Assembly: GCF_963675905.1 (NCBI RefSeq)
Contig: NZ_OY780936.1
Location: 2,055,946 to 2,119,945 of the forward strand
Direction of reading: 5' to 3'
Length of the DNA stretch: 64,000 nt
Source of the DNA: an uncultured Bacteroides sp.
GTDB lineage: Bacteria > Bacteroidota > Bacteroidia > Bacteroidales > Bacteroidaceae
Part shown: piece after piece, positions 38,675 to 48,329 of the stretch
Numbering within the stretch: the first letter of the stretch is position 1
How the letters are laid out: each line of letters begins with the position of its first letter
The notes under the pieces: model-generated
The model's database searches: none
Told to the model about the DNA's origin: nothing
The model's input: the letters and a program-made list of their open reading frames with translations, nothing else
Program-made: the position numbers and the translations under genes

Positions 38675-39277
38675 ATGTTTGCAGCATTTAATATTCAGGA
38701 TTTGATTAGTGCATTTATTGTACTATTCGCAGTAATAGATATTATTGGTTCCATTCCAATTATCATAGATCTTAAAGAAAAAGGACGTGAAGTAAACGCC
38801 GTTAAAGCAACTTTATATTCAGGAGCATTACTGGTAGGCTTTTTCTATGCAGGTCATTTATTGTTAAGCCTCTTCCGGGTAGATATAGAGTCGTTTGCAA
38901 TAGCCGGTGCACTCATTATATTCTTTATGGCACTGGAAATGATTCTTGACGTTGAAATATTTAAGAATACAGGTCCAATTAAAGAAGCAACACTTGTTCC
39001 TCTTGTGTTCCCACTATTAGCGGGGGCCGGTGCATTTACAACATTATTATCACTACGAGCAGAATATGCCAGCATAAATATTATGATAGCCTTAGTACTC
39101 AACATGATCTGGGTATATATCGTTTTAAAGCTAACAGGAAAGGTAGAGAGATTTCTAGGAAAAGGAGGCATTTATGTTATCCGGAAATTCTTTGGTATTA
39201 TTTTGCTTGCTATTTCTGTAAAACTGTTTACTGCAAACATTACCAACCTGATCACAGTTCTTCAAGGCGGTTTATAG
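38675..39277 (+). CDS. MarC-family integral membrane protein (UPF0056)
   Basis: The 200-residue protein has six hydrophobic segments spaced as in the MarC family. Recognisable parts are FIVLFAVIDIIGSIPIIIDL at the start, then LLVGFFYAGHLLLSLFRVDI and TLVPLVFPLLAGAGAFTTLL. It is an inner membrane protein of unknown function; the old antibiotic-resistance name is historical. It has its own promoter and is followed by a hairpin terminator. Confidence 0.92.
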   Translation: MFAAFNIQDLISAFIVLFAVIDIIGSIPIIIDLKEKGREVNAVKATLYSGALLVGFFYAGHLLLSLFRVDIESFAIAGALIIFFMALEMILDVEIFKNTGPIKEATLVPLVFPLLAGAGAFTTLLSLRAEYASINIMIALVLNMIWVYIVLKLTGKVERFLGKGGIYVIRKFFGIILLAISVKLFTANITNLITVLQGGL

Positions 39278-39298
39278 TAACTAACATAAATATCACTC

Positions 39299-39334
39299 AA
39301 GTCGGCTTTTATCAATTAAAAGCCGACTTTTTTT
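39299..39334 (+). terminator. Terminator after marC
   Basis: An 11-12 bp stem (AAGTCGGCTTTT with AAAAGCCGACTT) around a 7-nt loop, followed by a run of T at 39328-39334. Confidence 0.85.
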
Positions 39335-39486
39335 GTGACTATAAACCTCAATAAGAGAACCTTTTTAAAATTCTGCAGGAATATAAACCTATCGAAGATA
39401 TAGCTGAATAAAAAAATTCAATAAGAAACTTTATAGCAAAAAGCAAAAAAAAGGAGCAAACAATACTGTTTTATCTCAAAAATTAT

Positions 39487-39494
39487 TATTTTTG
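39487..39494 (+). promoter_or_regulatory. Candidate promoter -7 box of the glycogen operon
   Basis: TATTTTTG fits TAnnTTTG and lies about 65 nt before the debranching-enzyme ATG. Confidence 0.45.
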
Positions 39495-39558
39495 GAGATA
39501 GCAACATTATCTTGTAACCATTAAATAAATAATAAACCTTTTAAAAGCCTATATAACT

Positions 39559-41502
39559 ATGAGTTATCTGCGATTTGACAAAACTCTCATGATTAATCTC
39601 GAAGAATCTTTACCTAGAGAAATTCTTCGGACCAATAAATCGGGAGCATATCATTGTACAACAATAGTCGATTGCAACACAAGAAAATATCATGGATTAC
39701 TAGTGATTCCTATTCCAGAAATGGATGACGAAAATCATGTTTTACTCTCTTCTTTAGATGAAACAGTTATTCAACACGGAGCAGAGTTTAACCTTGGTTT
39801 ACATAAATATCAGGGAGACAACTATAGTCCCAAGGGGCATAAATACATCCGTGAATTTGATTGTGAAAAAATCCCTATTACTACCTACCGTGTAGGTGGA
39901 GTTGTTCTTACCAAAGAAAAAATCTTTGTTCATTATGAGAATCGAATATTGATTAAATATACATTAGTAGATGCACACTCTGCTACTACTCTTCGTTTTC
40001 GTCCACTTCTCGCCTTTAGAAGCGTACGTCAGTATACTCATGAGAACCCACATGCAAGCAGAGAATATCAGGAAGTTGAAAATGGAATAAAAACCTGTAT
40101 GTACCCAGGATATCCTGAATTATTTATGCAGCTAAATAAGAAAAACGAATTTCATTTTGATCCATATTGGTACAAAGGCATAGAATATACCAAAGAACAA
40201 GAACGGGGATATGATTTCAATGAAGACCTCTATGTTCCAGGATATTTTGAAGTTAATATTAAAAAGGGAGAAAGTATTATTTTCTCTGCCGGTATATCTG
40301 AGGCTTCAACAAACGACATGCTTGATAAATTTGAAGAACAAGCTGAAAGACGTACTCCACGAGACAGTTTTTTAAATTGTCTAAAGAACTCCGCACATCA
40401 GTTTCATAACAAGCAAGGAGGTAAACACTACATTCTTGCAGGATACCCCTGGTTTAAATGTCGTGCTCGTGATATGTTTGTTTCCTTACCTGGTTTAACA
40501 CTTGCTATTGATGAAATCGAAGAATTCGAGTCTGTGATGGAAACCGCCCGGGAAGCAATAGAAAATTATATAAATGGACGTCCTTTAGATTGTAAGATAT
40601 ATGAAATTGAAGATCCGGATGTATTACTTTGGGCAATATGGGCTATACAGCAATATGCAAATGCAACATCACCGGAACAATGTAAACAAAAATACGGGAA
40701 CCTTCTGAAAGACATCATCGAGTTTATCCATAAAGGCAAACACGATAACCTATTCTTACATGATAACGGATTGCTATACTCAAACGGAGAAAGCAGAGCT
40801 ATTACATGGATGAATGCCACAATCAACGATCGTCCTGTAACTCCAAGAACCGGATATATTATTGAAGTCAATTCCTTATGGTACAATGCACTCCGTTTTG
40901 TAGCCGGGATGATGCATCAAGGAGATAAAGCCGAATTGATATTCGCCGATTCACTAGATGAATTAGCAATAACAACGGCCCAATCTTTCATTGATGTATT
41001 CCTAAACGAACATGGTTACCTACTGGATTATGTTAACGGACAACCATCCGATTGGAGCGTACGTCCCAACATGATATTTACAGTGGCATTTGAATACTCG
41101 CCACTTAAACCAGAACAAAAAAAGCAGATTCTTGATATTACAACTAAAGAGTTACTCACCCCAAAAGGACTACGTTCGTTAAGTCCCAAAAGTATCGGAT
41201 ATAACCCCAATTATGTAGGACCACAAATATTAAGAGATTACGCTTACCACCAAGGCACGGCATGGCCATGGTTAATGGGATTCTATATGGAGGCTTATCT
41301 ACGGATTTATAAATCCAGCGGAGTATCCTTTATTGAACGCCAGTTAATCGGATTTGAGGAAGAAATGACAAAACATTGTATTAGTTCTATACCAGAATTG
41401 TTTGATGGCAACCCTCCTTTCAAAGGACGAGGAGCAATATCATTTGCAATGAATGTCGCATCAATCTTACATGTTTTAAGGCAACTTAATAAATACTATT
41501 AA
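39559..41502 (+). CDS. Glycogen debranching enzyme (GH133/AGL-type)
   Basis: The 647-residue protein has the N-terminal bis-domain of bacterial glycogen debranching enzymes (residues about 1-240; NKSGAYHCTTIVDCNTRKYH, VLLSSLDETVIQHGAEF) and a C-terminal (alpha/alpha)6 amylo-1,6-glucosidase barrel (LAGYPWFKCRARDMFVSLPG, then HDNGLLYSNGESRAITWMNA, and ending near GTAWPWLMGFYMEAYLRIY). It removes alpha-1,6 branches of storage glycogen in the cytoplasm. It starts an operon with a GT4 enzyme (15 nt on, behind a strong GAGGAGG site) and a GH57 enzyme (20 nt further), a typical Bacteroidetes alpha-glucan cluster. Confidence 0.93.
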   Translation: MSYLRFDKTLMINLEESLPREILRTNKSGAYHCTTIVDCNTRKYHGLLVIPIPEMDDENHVLLSSLDETVIQHGAEFNLGLHKYQGDNYSPKGHKYIREFDCEKIPITTYRVGGVVLTKEKIFVHYENRILIKYTLVDAHSATTLRFRPLLAFRSVRQYTHENPHASREYQEVENGIKTCMYPGYPELFMQLNKKNEFHFDPYWYKGIEYTKEQERGYDFNEDLYVPGYFEVNIKKGESIIFSAGISEASTNDMLDKFEEQAERRTPRDSFLNCLKNSAHQFHNKQGGKHYILAGYPWFKCRARDMFVSLPGLTLAIDEIEEFESVMETAREAIENYINGRPLDCKIYEIEDPDVLLWAIWAIQQYANATSPEQCKQKYGNLLKDIIEFIHKGKHDNLFLHDNGLLYSNGESRAITWMNATINDRPVTPRTGYIIEVNSLWYNALRFVAGMMHQGDKAELIFADSLDELAITTAQSFIDVFLNEHGYLLDYVNGQPSDWSVRPNMIFTVAFEYSPLKPEQKKQILDITTKELLTPKGLRSLSPKSIGYNPNYVGPQILRDYAYHQGTAWPWLMGFYMEAYLRIYKSSGVSFIERQLIGFEEEMTKHCISSIPELFDGNPPFKGRGAISFAMNVASILHVLRQLNKYY

Positions 41503-41517
41503 GAGGAGGAAATAAAA

Positions 41518-42786
41518 ATGAAAGTTTTAATGTTTGGATGGGAATTTCCCCCTCATATATTAGGAGGCTTAGGTACAGCCAGTTATGGGCTTACACAAGG
41601 TATGTCTATGCAGGAAGATATGGAAATAACCTTTTGCATACCCAAACCTTGGGGAGATGAAGATCAGAGTTTTTTAAAGATTATAGGTATGAACAGCACT
41701 CCGGTGGTCTGGAGGGATGTGAATTGGGATTATGTTAACAGCCGCGTCGGTGGATATATGAATCCTCAGGATTACTATGATTTACGAGACAACATATATG
41801 CCGATTTCAATTATCTTCATACCAACGATTTAGGTTGCATTGAATTTTCCGGTCGCTATCCGGATAACTTGCAGGAAGAAATTAATAATTACTCCATAGT
41901 AGCTGGTGTTGTTGCCAGGCAGCAACAATATGATATTATTCATTCGCACGATTGGCTAACATATCCTGCCGGTATTCATGCTAAACAAATTTCAGGAAAA
42001 CCACTGGTTATCCATGTACATGCAACTGACTTTGACAGAAGCCGTGGAAATGTAAATCCTACTGTTTACTCAATAGAAAAGAACGGAATGGATCATGCCG
42101 ATCACATCATGTGTGTTAGTGAGCTGACCCGTCAAACGGTTATTCATAAATACCATCAGGACCCGCGAAAGGTTACTACAGTACACAATGCAGTATCCCC
42201 GTTATCAAAAGAAATTTTGGATATTGTTCCCCAAAAGAGTAAAAAAGAAAAGATTGTAACCTTTTTGGGAAGAATAACCATGCAAAAAGGTCCGGAATAC
42301 TTTGTAGAAGCTGCGGCAATGGTTCTTCACAGAACAAAAAACATTCGTTTTGTGATGGCCGGCAATGGCGATATGATGAACCAAATGATTAGCCTGGTAG
42401 CAGAACGAGGTATAGCCGACCGTTTCCACTTTCCGGGGTTTATGAAAGGAAAACAAGTTTACGAAGTACTCAAAGCCAGCGATGTATATATAATGCCTTC
42501 GGTTTCGGAACCTTTCGGCATCTCTCCATTGGAAGCAATGCAGGTTAGTGTGCCAACAATTATCTCGAAACAATCAGGATGTGCTGAGATTTTAGACAAT
42601 TGTATCAAAACCGACTATTGGGATATTCATGCTATGGCCGATGCTATTTATTCCATTTGTACCTATCCTGCCATGTATGATTACTTAAAGACAGAAGGTA
42701 AAAAAGAAGTTGATGCAATAAAATGGGAAAACGTAGGCTATAAAGTACGTTCCATTTACGACAATATTTTACAGAATTATAGATAA
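41518..42786 (+). CDS. Glycosyltransferase family 4 (glycogen-synthase-like)
   Basis: The 422-residue GT-B protein starts MKVLMFGWEFPPHILGGLGT, a typical GT4/GT5 N-terminus with the Gly-rich loop. The middle has IIHSHDWLTYPAGIHAKQ and the C-terminal half the nucleotide-sugar fold (VTFLGRITMQKGPEYFVEAA) with the conserved ExxxxxxxE element in PSVSEPFGISPLEAMQVSVP. Its place between a debranching enzyme and a GH57 enzyme argues for alpha-1,4-glucan chain elongation in glycogen synthesis, but donor and acceptor are inferred. RBS GAGGAGG lies just upstream. Confidence 0.88.
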   Translation: MKVLMFGWEFPPHILGGLGTASYGLTQGMSMQEDMEITFCIPKPWGDEDQSFLKIIGMNSTPVVWRDVNWDYVNSRVGGYMNPQDYYDLRDNIYADFNYLHTNDLGCIEFSGRYPDNLQEEINNYSIVAGVVARQQQYDIIHSHDWLTYPAGIHAKQISGKPLVIHVHATDFDRSRGNVNPTVYSIEKNGMDHADHIMCVSELTRQTVIHKYHQDPRKVTTVHNAVSPLSKEILDIVPQKSKKEKIVTFLGRITMQKGPEYFVEAAAMVLHRTKNIRFVMAGNGDMMNQMISLVAERGIADRFHFPGFMKGKQVYEVLKASDVYIMPSVSEPFGISPLEAMQVSVPTIISKQSGCAEILDNCIKTDYWDIHAMADAIYSICTYPAMYDYLKTEGKKEVDAIKWENVGYKVRSIYDNILQNYR

Positions 42787-42806
42787 TAAAAAAATATATA
42801 ATCAAT

Positions 42807-44162
42807 ATGAAAACAATCTGTTTATACTTTCAAATACACCAGATTTTTCATCTGAAGAGATATCGATTCTTTGATATAGGAACAGATCACTATTATTATG
42901 ACGATTACGCCAATGAAACTAAATTAAGTGATACTGTAGAGCTTTCTTATAAACCGGCAATCGACACATTAATAGAGATGGTTAAAAGCTCAAACGGAGC
43001 TTTCAAAGTAGCCATTTCTCTATCAGGAGTAACCATGGAGCTATTGGAAATGCATGCTCCCTGCGTTATTGACAAGCTAAAAGAATTGGGCAAAACCGGT
43101 TGCTGCGAGTTTTTGGCCGAAACATATTCCAACGGACTCTCTTCATTGATCGATGAAACAAGTTTCCGTGAGGAAGTTCAGCATCAATGCAGAAAAACAA
43201 AACAACTTTTTGGTCAGGCACCAACAGTATTCAGAAACACAGGACTTATTTATTCTGATGAAATTGGCAGCACAATAGCCGATATGGGATTTAAAGGAGT
43301 GCTGACCGAAGGAGCGAAACATATTTTAGGATGGAAAAGTCCTCATTATGTATATAATTGCAATCAGGCATCCGGGCTTAAGATTTTATTCAGAGACTAT
43401 AAACTTTCAGATGATATCAGCCTTCGGTTCTCAAATCATGAATGGAGCGAGTATCCTTTGTTTGCTGATAAATACATCAGTTGGATTGACTCACTGCCAA
43501 AAGAAGAAAAAGTGATCAATATCTTCATGCCTATAGATGCTATCGGTATTTCACAGCCTCTATCTTCAAACATTCTGGAATTTATGAAAGCGTTACCGGG
43601 TTGTGCCAGTGAAAAAGGAATAACATTCTCTACTCCTTCAGAGATTATTTCCAAATCTAAATCAGTCTCTCCTATTGAGGTTCTATATCCAATATCCTGG
43701 CTGGACGAAGAAAGAGATATTAGTGCATGGTTAGGAAACGGTCTTCAGCGTGAAGCCTTTAATAAGCTATACGGTCTATCAGAACGTGTCAGATTGTGCC
43801 ATGATAAAAGAATCAAGCAAGACTGGGACTATCTACAGGCTTGTCACAACTTCCGTTTCATGTCAACTAAACATACCGGCCTTGGTATCGACAGAGATAA
43901 TTATGACTCAGCCTACGATGCTTTTTCAAATTACATGAATATTCTGGCCGACTTTATCAACAGAGTAAACTCCCTTTATCCGGAAGATTTGGATAATGAA
44001 GAATTGAACTCACTGCTTACAACAATAAAAAATCAAGGAGACGAGATTGATACCTTACGTAAGAAGATTGATTTGCTGGAACTCAGCAAGGTAAATAAAG
44101 AAAAGGCAGTTACCAAAACAACAAAAGAAAAGAAAACTAAAAAAGTAGCGAAGAAAGAATAG
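42807..44162 (+). CDS. Glycoside hydrolase family 57 alpha-glucan enzyme
   Basis: The 451-residue protein opens with YFQIHQIFHLKRYRFF, the GH57 motif-1 area, and has CEFLAETYSNGLSSLI (motif-3 type) and VFRNTGLIYSDEIGSTIADM (motif-4 type). The fold is a (beta/alpha)7 barrel; members are amylases, 4-alpha-glucanotransferases or branching enzymes. The end is a Lys-rich tail preceded by a coiled-coil-like stretch (EIDTLRKKIDLLELSKVNKE). Within this operon it most likely trims, transfers or branches glycogen chains. A strong hairpin terminator follows 15 nt after the stop. Confidence 0.88.
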   Translation: MKTICLYFQIHQIFHLKRYRFFDIGTDHYYYDDYANETKLSDTVELSYKPAIDTLIEMVKSSNGAFKVAISLSGVTMELLEMHAPCVIDKLKELGKTGCCEFLAETYSNGLSSLIDETSFREEVQHQCRKTKQLFGQAPTVFRNTGLIYSDEIGSTIADMGFKGVLTEGAKHILGWKSPHYVYNCNQASGLKILFRDYKLSDDISLRFSNHEWSEYPLFADKYISWIDSLPKEEKVINIFMPIDAIGISQPLSSNILEFMKALPGCASEKGITFSTPSEIISKSKSVSPIEVLYPISWLDEERDISAWLGNGLQREAFNKLYGLSERVRLCHDKRIKQDWDYLQACHNFRFMSTKHTGLGIDRDNYDSAYDAFSNYMNILADFINRVNSLYPEDLDNEELNSLLTTIKNQGDEIDTLRKKIDLLELSKVNKEKAVTKTTKEKKTKKVAKKE

Positions 44163-44174
44163 AAAATCAATCAT

Positions 44175-44207
44175 AAAAAAAGCAGCTCAAATTGAGCTGC
44201 TTTTTTT
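44175..44207. terminator. Bidirectional terminator of the glycogen operon
   Basis: A 16-bp stem (AAAAAAAGCAGCTCAA with its complement) and no real loop, bounded by A and T runs. It separates the GH57 gene from the converging GT5-like gene. Confidence 0.85.
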
Positions 44208-44214
44208 ATGATAC

Positions 44215-45030
44215 TTATTCATTATCATAAACTTTATCGTAAAACTCGTTGAAAGCATCAACGTAATTATCCGGAGACTGAAAATCAAGAATCGGAATAT
44301 TCTTACTACGAGCATAATTCATCACTTCTTCATTTACGTGCTCACTGTTTTGAATAACCCCGTCAGAATAATCAATAGCAAGCTTCAGTAGACCTGCATA
44401 ATCAACATCTCCCTGAACAGAAGATAAATCAATACCTGCTAAGTCTTTCATCATTATTTTAGAAGCAAAATCCTGAGAAAGTTTATTTTTAAAATCATCC
44501 TCATATACAGAGAATACAATCTTCACATCACGAAACGATGGTTCATCTTTGTATACAGTCTTAATATATAATGGAGCCAAAGCCGACATCCATCCATGAC
44601 AGTGAATAACATCCGGACACCAACGGAGTTTCTTTACTGTTTCAATAACACCGCGGGCATAAAATATAGCTCTGCTGTCATTATCATCATATTCATTTCC
44701 ATCTTCATCAGCAGCTTGCAATCTGTGTTGAAAATAATCATCATTATCAATGAAGTAAACCTGCATTCTGGCAGCCTGAATCGAAGCCACTTTAATAATC
44801 AATGGATGATCCGTATCATCAATGATCAGGTTCATTCCCGAAAGGCGAATCACTTCGTGCAATTGATTTCTGCGCTCATTGATATTACCCCACTTAGGCA
44901 TAAATGTTCTGATTTCTCTTCCCTTCTCCTGAATAGCCTGAGGAAGAAATCTTCCAACGTTAGCCATTTCGGACTCGGGCAAGTAAGGAGTAATCTCTTG
45001 TGTAATAAATAAAACCTTGTTAGCCTTCAT
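44215..45030 (-). CDS. Glycogen/starch synthase N-terminal (GT5) domain protein, C-terminal half absent
   Basis: The 271-residue protein matches the N-terminal Rossmann domain of glycogen synthase: KVLFITQEITPYLPESEMAN, IRTFMPKWGNINERRNQLHE, RWCPDVIHCHGWMSALAPLY. The C-terminal GT-B domain with the ADP-glucose-binding and EX7E elements is absent; the chain ends after a short acidic tail, with no frameshift seen. Active GT5 enzymes are near 480-540 residues. It faces the glycogen operon and so may be a non-catalytic partner or regulator. I chose the ATG at 45030; the upstream TTG start gives a poor extension. Confidence 0.85.
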   Translation of the reverse strand: MKANKVLFITQEITPYLPESEMANVGRFLPQAIQEKGREIRTFMPKWGNINERRNQLHEVIRLSGMNLIIDDTDHPLIIKVASIQAARMQVYFIDNDDYFQHRLQAADEDGNEYDDNDSRAIFYARGVIETVKKLRWCPDVIHCHGWMSALAPLYIKTVYKDEPSFRDVKIVFSVYEDDFKNKLSQDFASKIMMKDLAGIDLSSVQGDVDYAGLLKLAIDYSDGVIQNSEHVNEEVMNYARSKNIPILDFQSPDNYVDAFNEFYDKVYDNE

Positions 45031-45282
45031 CTTTTTATTATCTTTCTCATAAATATTCTGCAAAGATATAAAAAAAAAAGCGCATTTATGCAAGTTTTAT
45101 CCTTCAATAACATCTCGCTAATTATTAAGTTTCTATTAATCAGCACATAAGCATTAAAATCAAATAAAAACAAGCCAAAACATTTCATTATATAAATTTT
45201 AAATAATTCTTCGTTATGTGATAAATATTAGCTTATTTTGCACCGTTTTTTAAAACAACAGATTAAACAATTAAAATTAAAA

Positions 45283-46131
45283 ATGAAAATTGTACACACT
45301 ATCAATGAGTTACAGTCAGAGTTATCTGCACTTAAAGCTCAGGGTAAAAAGGTTGGGTTAGTCCCTACTATGGGCGCTTTACATGCAGGGCATGCCTCAT
45401 TAGTAAATCGTTGCGTAAAAGAAAATGATGTAACCGTAGTGAGTGTATTTGTAAACCCCACTCAGTTCAACGATAAAAATGATTTAATAAAATATCCTCG
45501 TACTCTGGATGCCGACTGCAAACTATTGGAAGCCAATGGCTGCTCTTTTGTTTTTGCCCCATCAGCAGAAGAAATGTATCCGCAACCAGATACTCGTCAA
45601 TTCAGCTTTGCACCGCTTGACACAGTTATGGAGGGAGCTTTCCGTCCCGGACACTTTAACGGTGTAGCACAAATTGTAAGTAAACTTTTTGATGCTGTAA
45701 AACCAAACCGAGCATACTTCGGAGAAAAAGACTTCCAGCAGCTGGCCATCATTCGTGAGATGACTAAACAGTTGAATTTTGAGATAGAAATTGTAGGCTG
45801 TCCAATTATTCGTGAAGACGACGGACTGGCTTTAAGCAGCCGCAATTCACTATTATCTGCTGAAGAACGTGAAATAGCATTAAAAATATCTCAAACATTA
45901 TTTAAAAGTCGTACCTTTGCAGCAGATCACTCAGTGAGTGAAACAATTCACTTCGTAGAAGAATCTATTGCCGCTGAGCAAGGGCTACGCCTGGAGTATT
46001 TTAATATTGTTGATGGTTACACATTACAAGACTTGAAAGACTGGGCAGATACAAATTATGCAGTGGGCTGCATCACAGTATTCTGTGGACAAGTCCGACT
46101 GATTGATAACATAAAATATAAAGAGATTTAA
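45283..46131 (+). CDS. panC: Pantothenate synthetase (pantoate--beta-alanine ligase)
   Basis: Condenses pantoate and beta-alanine with ATP to pantothenate. The 282 residues are standard. Motifs are [18 protein letters not shown] (HxGH-type nucleotide binding), [35 protein letters not shown] (KDxQQ) and [10 protein letters not shown] (near KMSKS position). It forms a two-gene operon with panD, 17 nt downstream. I chose the ATG at 45283; a TTG 15 codons upstream is in frame but would run into the promoter region. Confidence 0.97.
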   Translation: MKIVHTINELQSELSALKAQGKKVGLVPTMGALHAGHASLVNRCVKENDVTVVSVFVNPTQFNDKNDLIKYPRTLDADCKLLEANGCSFVFAPSAEEMYPQPDTRQFSFAPLDTVMEGAFRPGHFNGVAQIVSKLFDAVKPNRAYFGEKDFQQLAIIREMTKQLNFEIEIVGCPIIREDDGLALSSRNSLLSAEEREIALKISQTLFKSRTFAADHSVSETIHFVEESIAAEQGLRLEYFNIVDGYTLQDLKDWADTNYAVGCITVFCGQVRLIDNIKYKEI

Positions 46132-46148
46132 TTAAAAAGACCAACCTT

Positions 46149-46502
46149 ATGATGATTGAAGTAATGAAGTCAAAGCTACACCGTGTACGTGTAACAGAGG
46201 CTGATTTAAATTACATGGGTAGTATTACAATTGACGAAGACTTAATGGATGCGGCCAACCTCATCGCCAATGAGAGAGTACATATCGTAGACAACAATAA
46301 CGGTGAACGTTTCTCAACTTATATTATAAAAGGCGAACGTGGTACAGGCAAGATTTGCCTGAATGGTGCAGCTGCCCGAAAGGTACAAGTTGGAGATATC
46401 ATTATCATCATGTCTTATGCCATGATGGATTTTGAAGAAGCTAAAAGCTTTAAACCGACAGTGGTTTTCCCCGACACCATGACCAATAAATTAGTTGAAT
46501 AA
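46149..46502 (+). CDS. panD: Aspartate 1-decarboxylase
   Basis: Makes beta-alanine from aspartate, the second substrate of PanC. The 117-residue proenzyme has the self-cleavage site Gly-Ser in [20 protein letters not shown] (near residue 25), which gives the pyruvoyl group, and the conserved block [20 protein letters not shown]. It lies directly after panC with a 17-nt gap. It is followed by a terminator at 46528-46570. Confidence 0.97.
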   Translation: MMIEVMKSKLHRVRVTEADLNYMGSITIDEDLMDAANLIANERVHIVDNNNGERFSTYIIKGERGTGKICLNGAAARKVQVGDIIIIMSYAMMDFEEAKSFKPTVVFPDTMTNKLVE

Positions 46503-46527
46503 AGTACATTCCTGATTTATATAGCAT

Positions 46528-46570
46528 AAAAAAATCCTGCTACAGATATTCTCTATAGCAGGATTTTTTT
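46528..46570. terminator. Bidirectional terminator after panD
   Basis: A 15-bp stem (AAAAAAATCCTGCTA with TAGCAGGATTTTTTT) has a 13-nt loop, between panD and converging mntP. Confidence 0.85.
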
Positions 46571-46579
46571 TGTTATCAT

Positions 46580-47152
46580 TTATAAACAAAGATGCTCTAT
46601 CAACACTTTTGTTCCAATACCAATCAATATAAGTCCACCCCACAGTTCCACTCTCATATTGTGTTTGCATCCAAAGAATATCCCGAACAACAAACCAAAG
46701 ACAGACATCACAAAAGAAACAAAGCCTATAATCAATATCGGTGAAATTATGCTATTAACGGTTCTCATTCCCATAAAGGCGAAAGATACACCCACTGCAA
46801 GGGCATCCAGACTAGTTGCAACGGCCAATGTAAAAACAACCTTTAAGCAAGCCGGATTAAAGTCACTCCTGCACTCTTCATCCTTAAACGATTCCCATAT
46901 CATTCTTCCACCAAGGAAAGCAAGAATAAGGAAAACCAGCCAATGGTCAACATTCTCTATCAAATGACTGAACCTGCTTGCACCAAACCATCCTAAGAAA
47001 GGCATTAAAGCCTGAAATAAACCAAAGAAGAAAGCCATCGTAAGGATATTACTCCAGTGAACTTTCTTAAAAATAATGCCACTTGCTATAGACACAGCCA
47101 GGCAATCCATTGCCAGCCCCACAGCAAGCAGCCAGTTTTCTAAATTTGTCAT
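46580..47152 (-). CDS. mntP: Manganese efflux pump MntP
   Basis: The 190-residue protein has six hydrophobic helices and the MntP-family motifs VGLAMDCLAVSIASG and ATSLDALAVGVSFAFMG, where paired Asp residues form the metal path. It exports excess Mn2+ across the inner membrane. No Mn riboswitch is visible upstream. It starts 2 nt after the DUF6048 gene stops, so it could be co-transcribed with that gene. Confidence 0.92.
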   Translation of the reverse strand: MTNLENWLLAVGLAMDCLAVSIASGIIFKKVHWSNILTMAFFFGLFQALMPFLGWFGASRFSHLIENVDHWLVFLILAFLGGRMIWESFKDEECRSDFNPACLKVVFTLAVATSLDALAVGVSFAFMGMRTVNSIISPILIIGFVSFVMSVFGLLFGIFFGCKHNMRVELWGGLILIGIGTKVLIEHLCL

Positions 47153-47154
47153 TA

Positions 47155-47862
47155 TTAAAAAGGTAACTTATAAATCAAAGAGTATGTAACCCCAAAGTTT
47201 GAAGACTTATTTTCTCCAAATCCCGGAATGTACCAAGGTGTTGAATGAACATTATCTTTCACGCTAATCTTAGCTTTGTATCTCAAAGACCATCCCATTA
47301 AAACGTTTTTAAATACTTCGGCCCTGATACCACCAACCAGTTCCATCCAATGAGCAGTAGTTTTCTCTCCTGTATATTCAAAAGGCACTTCTCCCGAATA
47401 GATATCATCATCAAGTCCGGTGCTTTTCACATCATAACTCAAAGCAGTAAAACCATATCGGGCTCCAATATACATATGACTTAAGTTCTTTTTCTTGAAC
47501 ATTAAGTTGTAATTCATACCTATTCTGAAATATGGAGCCGACGATTTATAGGAAATATTATTATTATCTTTATCAACCTTACCATAACCTAATTCCACAA
47601 CCGGGAAAAAGCGATTCTTCAGATTTACATCAACACTAACCTCCGAATTCAAAAAATCACCTCCAAACGCTTTGCTTCCTATTCCGTACAAGTCAACCCC
47701 AACAAAAGTACCATTATACAATGGAAACACCTCTTTAGGTATCTTACTAATTACTTTCTTCTGCACTTTCCTCTGCGCTTGTTGTTGTTGAGCCAGAACA
47801 GGAAAAGAGACCACGAACAGAGCAAGTGTACTAATAATAGATGCGAATATTTTCTTTTTCAT
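47155..47862 (-). CDS. DUF6048 family outer-membrane-type protein
   Basis: The 235-residue protein has a signal peptide (cleavage near LAQ, residue 25), a Gln/Lys-rich linker and then a beta-strand-rich part with alternating hydrophobic residues, suggesting a small outer membrane beta-barrel (FPLYNGTFVGVDLYGIGSKA, VVELGYGKVD, FRIGMNYNLMF, and the Phe C-terminus). The family is Bacteroidota-specific and has no known function. It overlaps the end of the DUF6452 lipoprotein gene by 32 nt, the conserved two-gene arrangement of the family. Confidence 0.85.
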   Translation of the reverse strand: MKKKIFASIISTLALFVVSFPVLAQQQQAQRKVQKKVISKIPKEVFPLYNGTFVGVDLYGIGSKAFGGDFLNSEVSVDVNLKNRFFPVVELGYGKVDKDNNNISYKSSAPYFRIGMNYNLMFKKKNLSHMYIGARYGFTALSYDVKSTGLDDDIYSGEVPFEYTGEKTTAHWMELVGGIRAEVFKNVLMGWSLRYKAKISVKDNVHSTPWYIPGFGENKSSNFGVTYSLIYKLPF

Positions 47863-48310
47863 TGATATTAACTTCCGAATTTACTATTGCGATAGAATCT
47901 ATTAAATGTTTGGTGTGTTCCACTTTGTCTATATGATAAAACATAGCTACCCCACGATCCATAGAAATAAAATGCTCAGTATTAGTATGAGTAACCCAAA
48001 CCGTATCAATAGTATCTTTTGAATATTTAAAGACCAGGGCTGTTTTAGTACCAACATAACTAAGTGGAAGAGTGGCAGAAGTAACAGTCTTTTCGTTATC
48101 AATAATTATCGAGTCACCCCGAACAGTATTAAGAGCAACCACAGTCAGCGAGTCAAACGACTTTTCTGCCAGCGTACTTTTAGTAACAAAATTAAATAGC
48201 GGCGAAAGACGTCCTACTGAGGACTCAGAAGCCTCATCACATGCCATAAAAAAGCTTACGGCACAACAAGTAAATACTGTAAAAAACAAGAGTTTCAATA
48301 GATGTCTCAT
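47831..48310 (-). CDS. DUF6452 family lipoprotein
   Basis: The 159-residue protein has a lipobox (FFMACDE, Cys near residue 24) and a mainly beta-sheet body, with no known catalytic motif. The family is Bacteroidota-specific and always paired with DUF6048, so the two may work as a lipoprotein-barrel unit; this is inference. The gene overlaps the DUF6048 gene by 32 nt in a different frame. I chose the ATG at 48310 (MRHLLKLLFFTVF); a TTG four codons upstream is less likely. Confidence 0.82.
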   Translation of the reverse strand: MRHLLKLLFFTVFTCCAVSFFMACDEASESSVGRLSPLFNFVTKSTLAEKSFDSLTVVALNTVRGDSIIIDNEKTVTSATLPLSYVGTKTALVFKYSKDTIDTVWVTHTNTEHFISMDRGVAMFYHIDKVEHTKHLIDSIAIVNSEVNINEKENIRIYY

Positions 48311-48329
48311 AATTTTTGCCAAACAGTTT

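Noticed and set aside
42807..44162. Polysaccharide deacetylase reading of the GH57 gene
   Set aside because: The metal-binding triad of NodB-type deacetylases is not evident, while GH57 motifs and the glycogen operon context fit.
45031..45093. Longer N-terminus for the GT5-like protein
   Set aside because: It needs a TTG start and gives a Phe-rich leader unlike the family; the ATG at 45030 matches the GT5 N-terminus.
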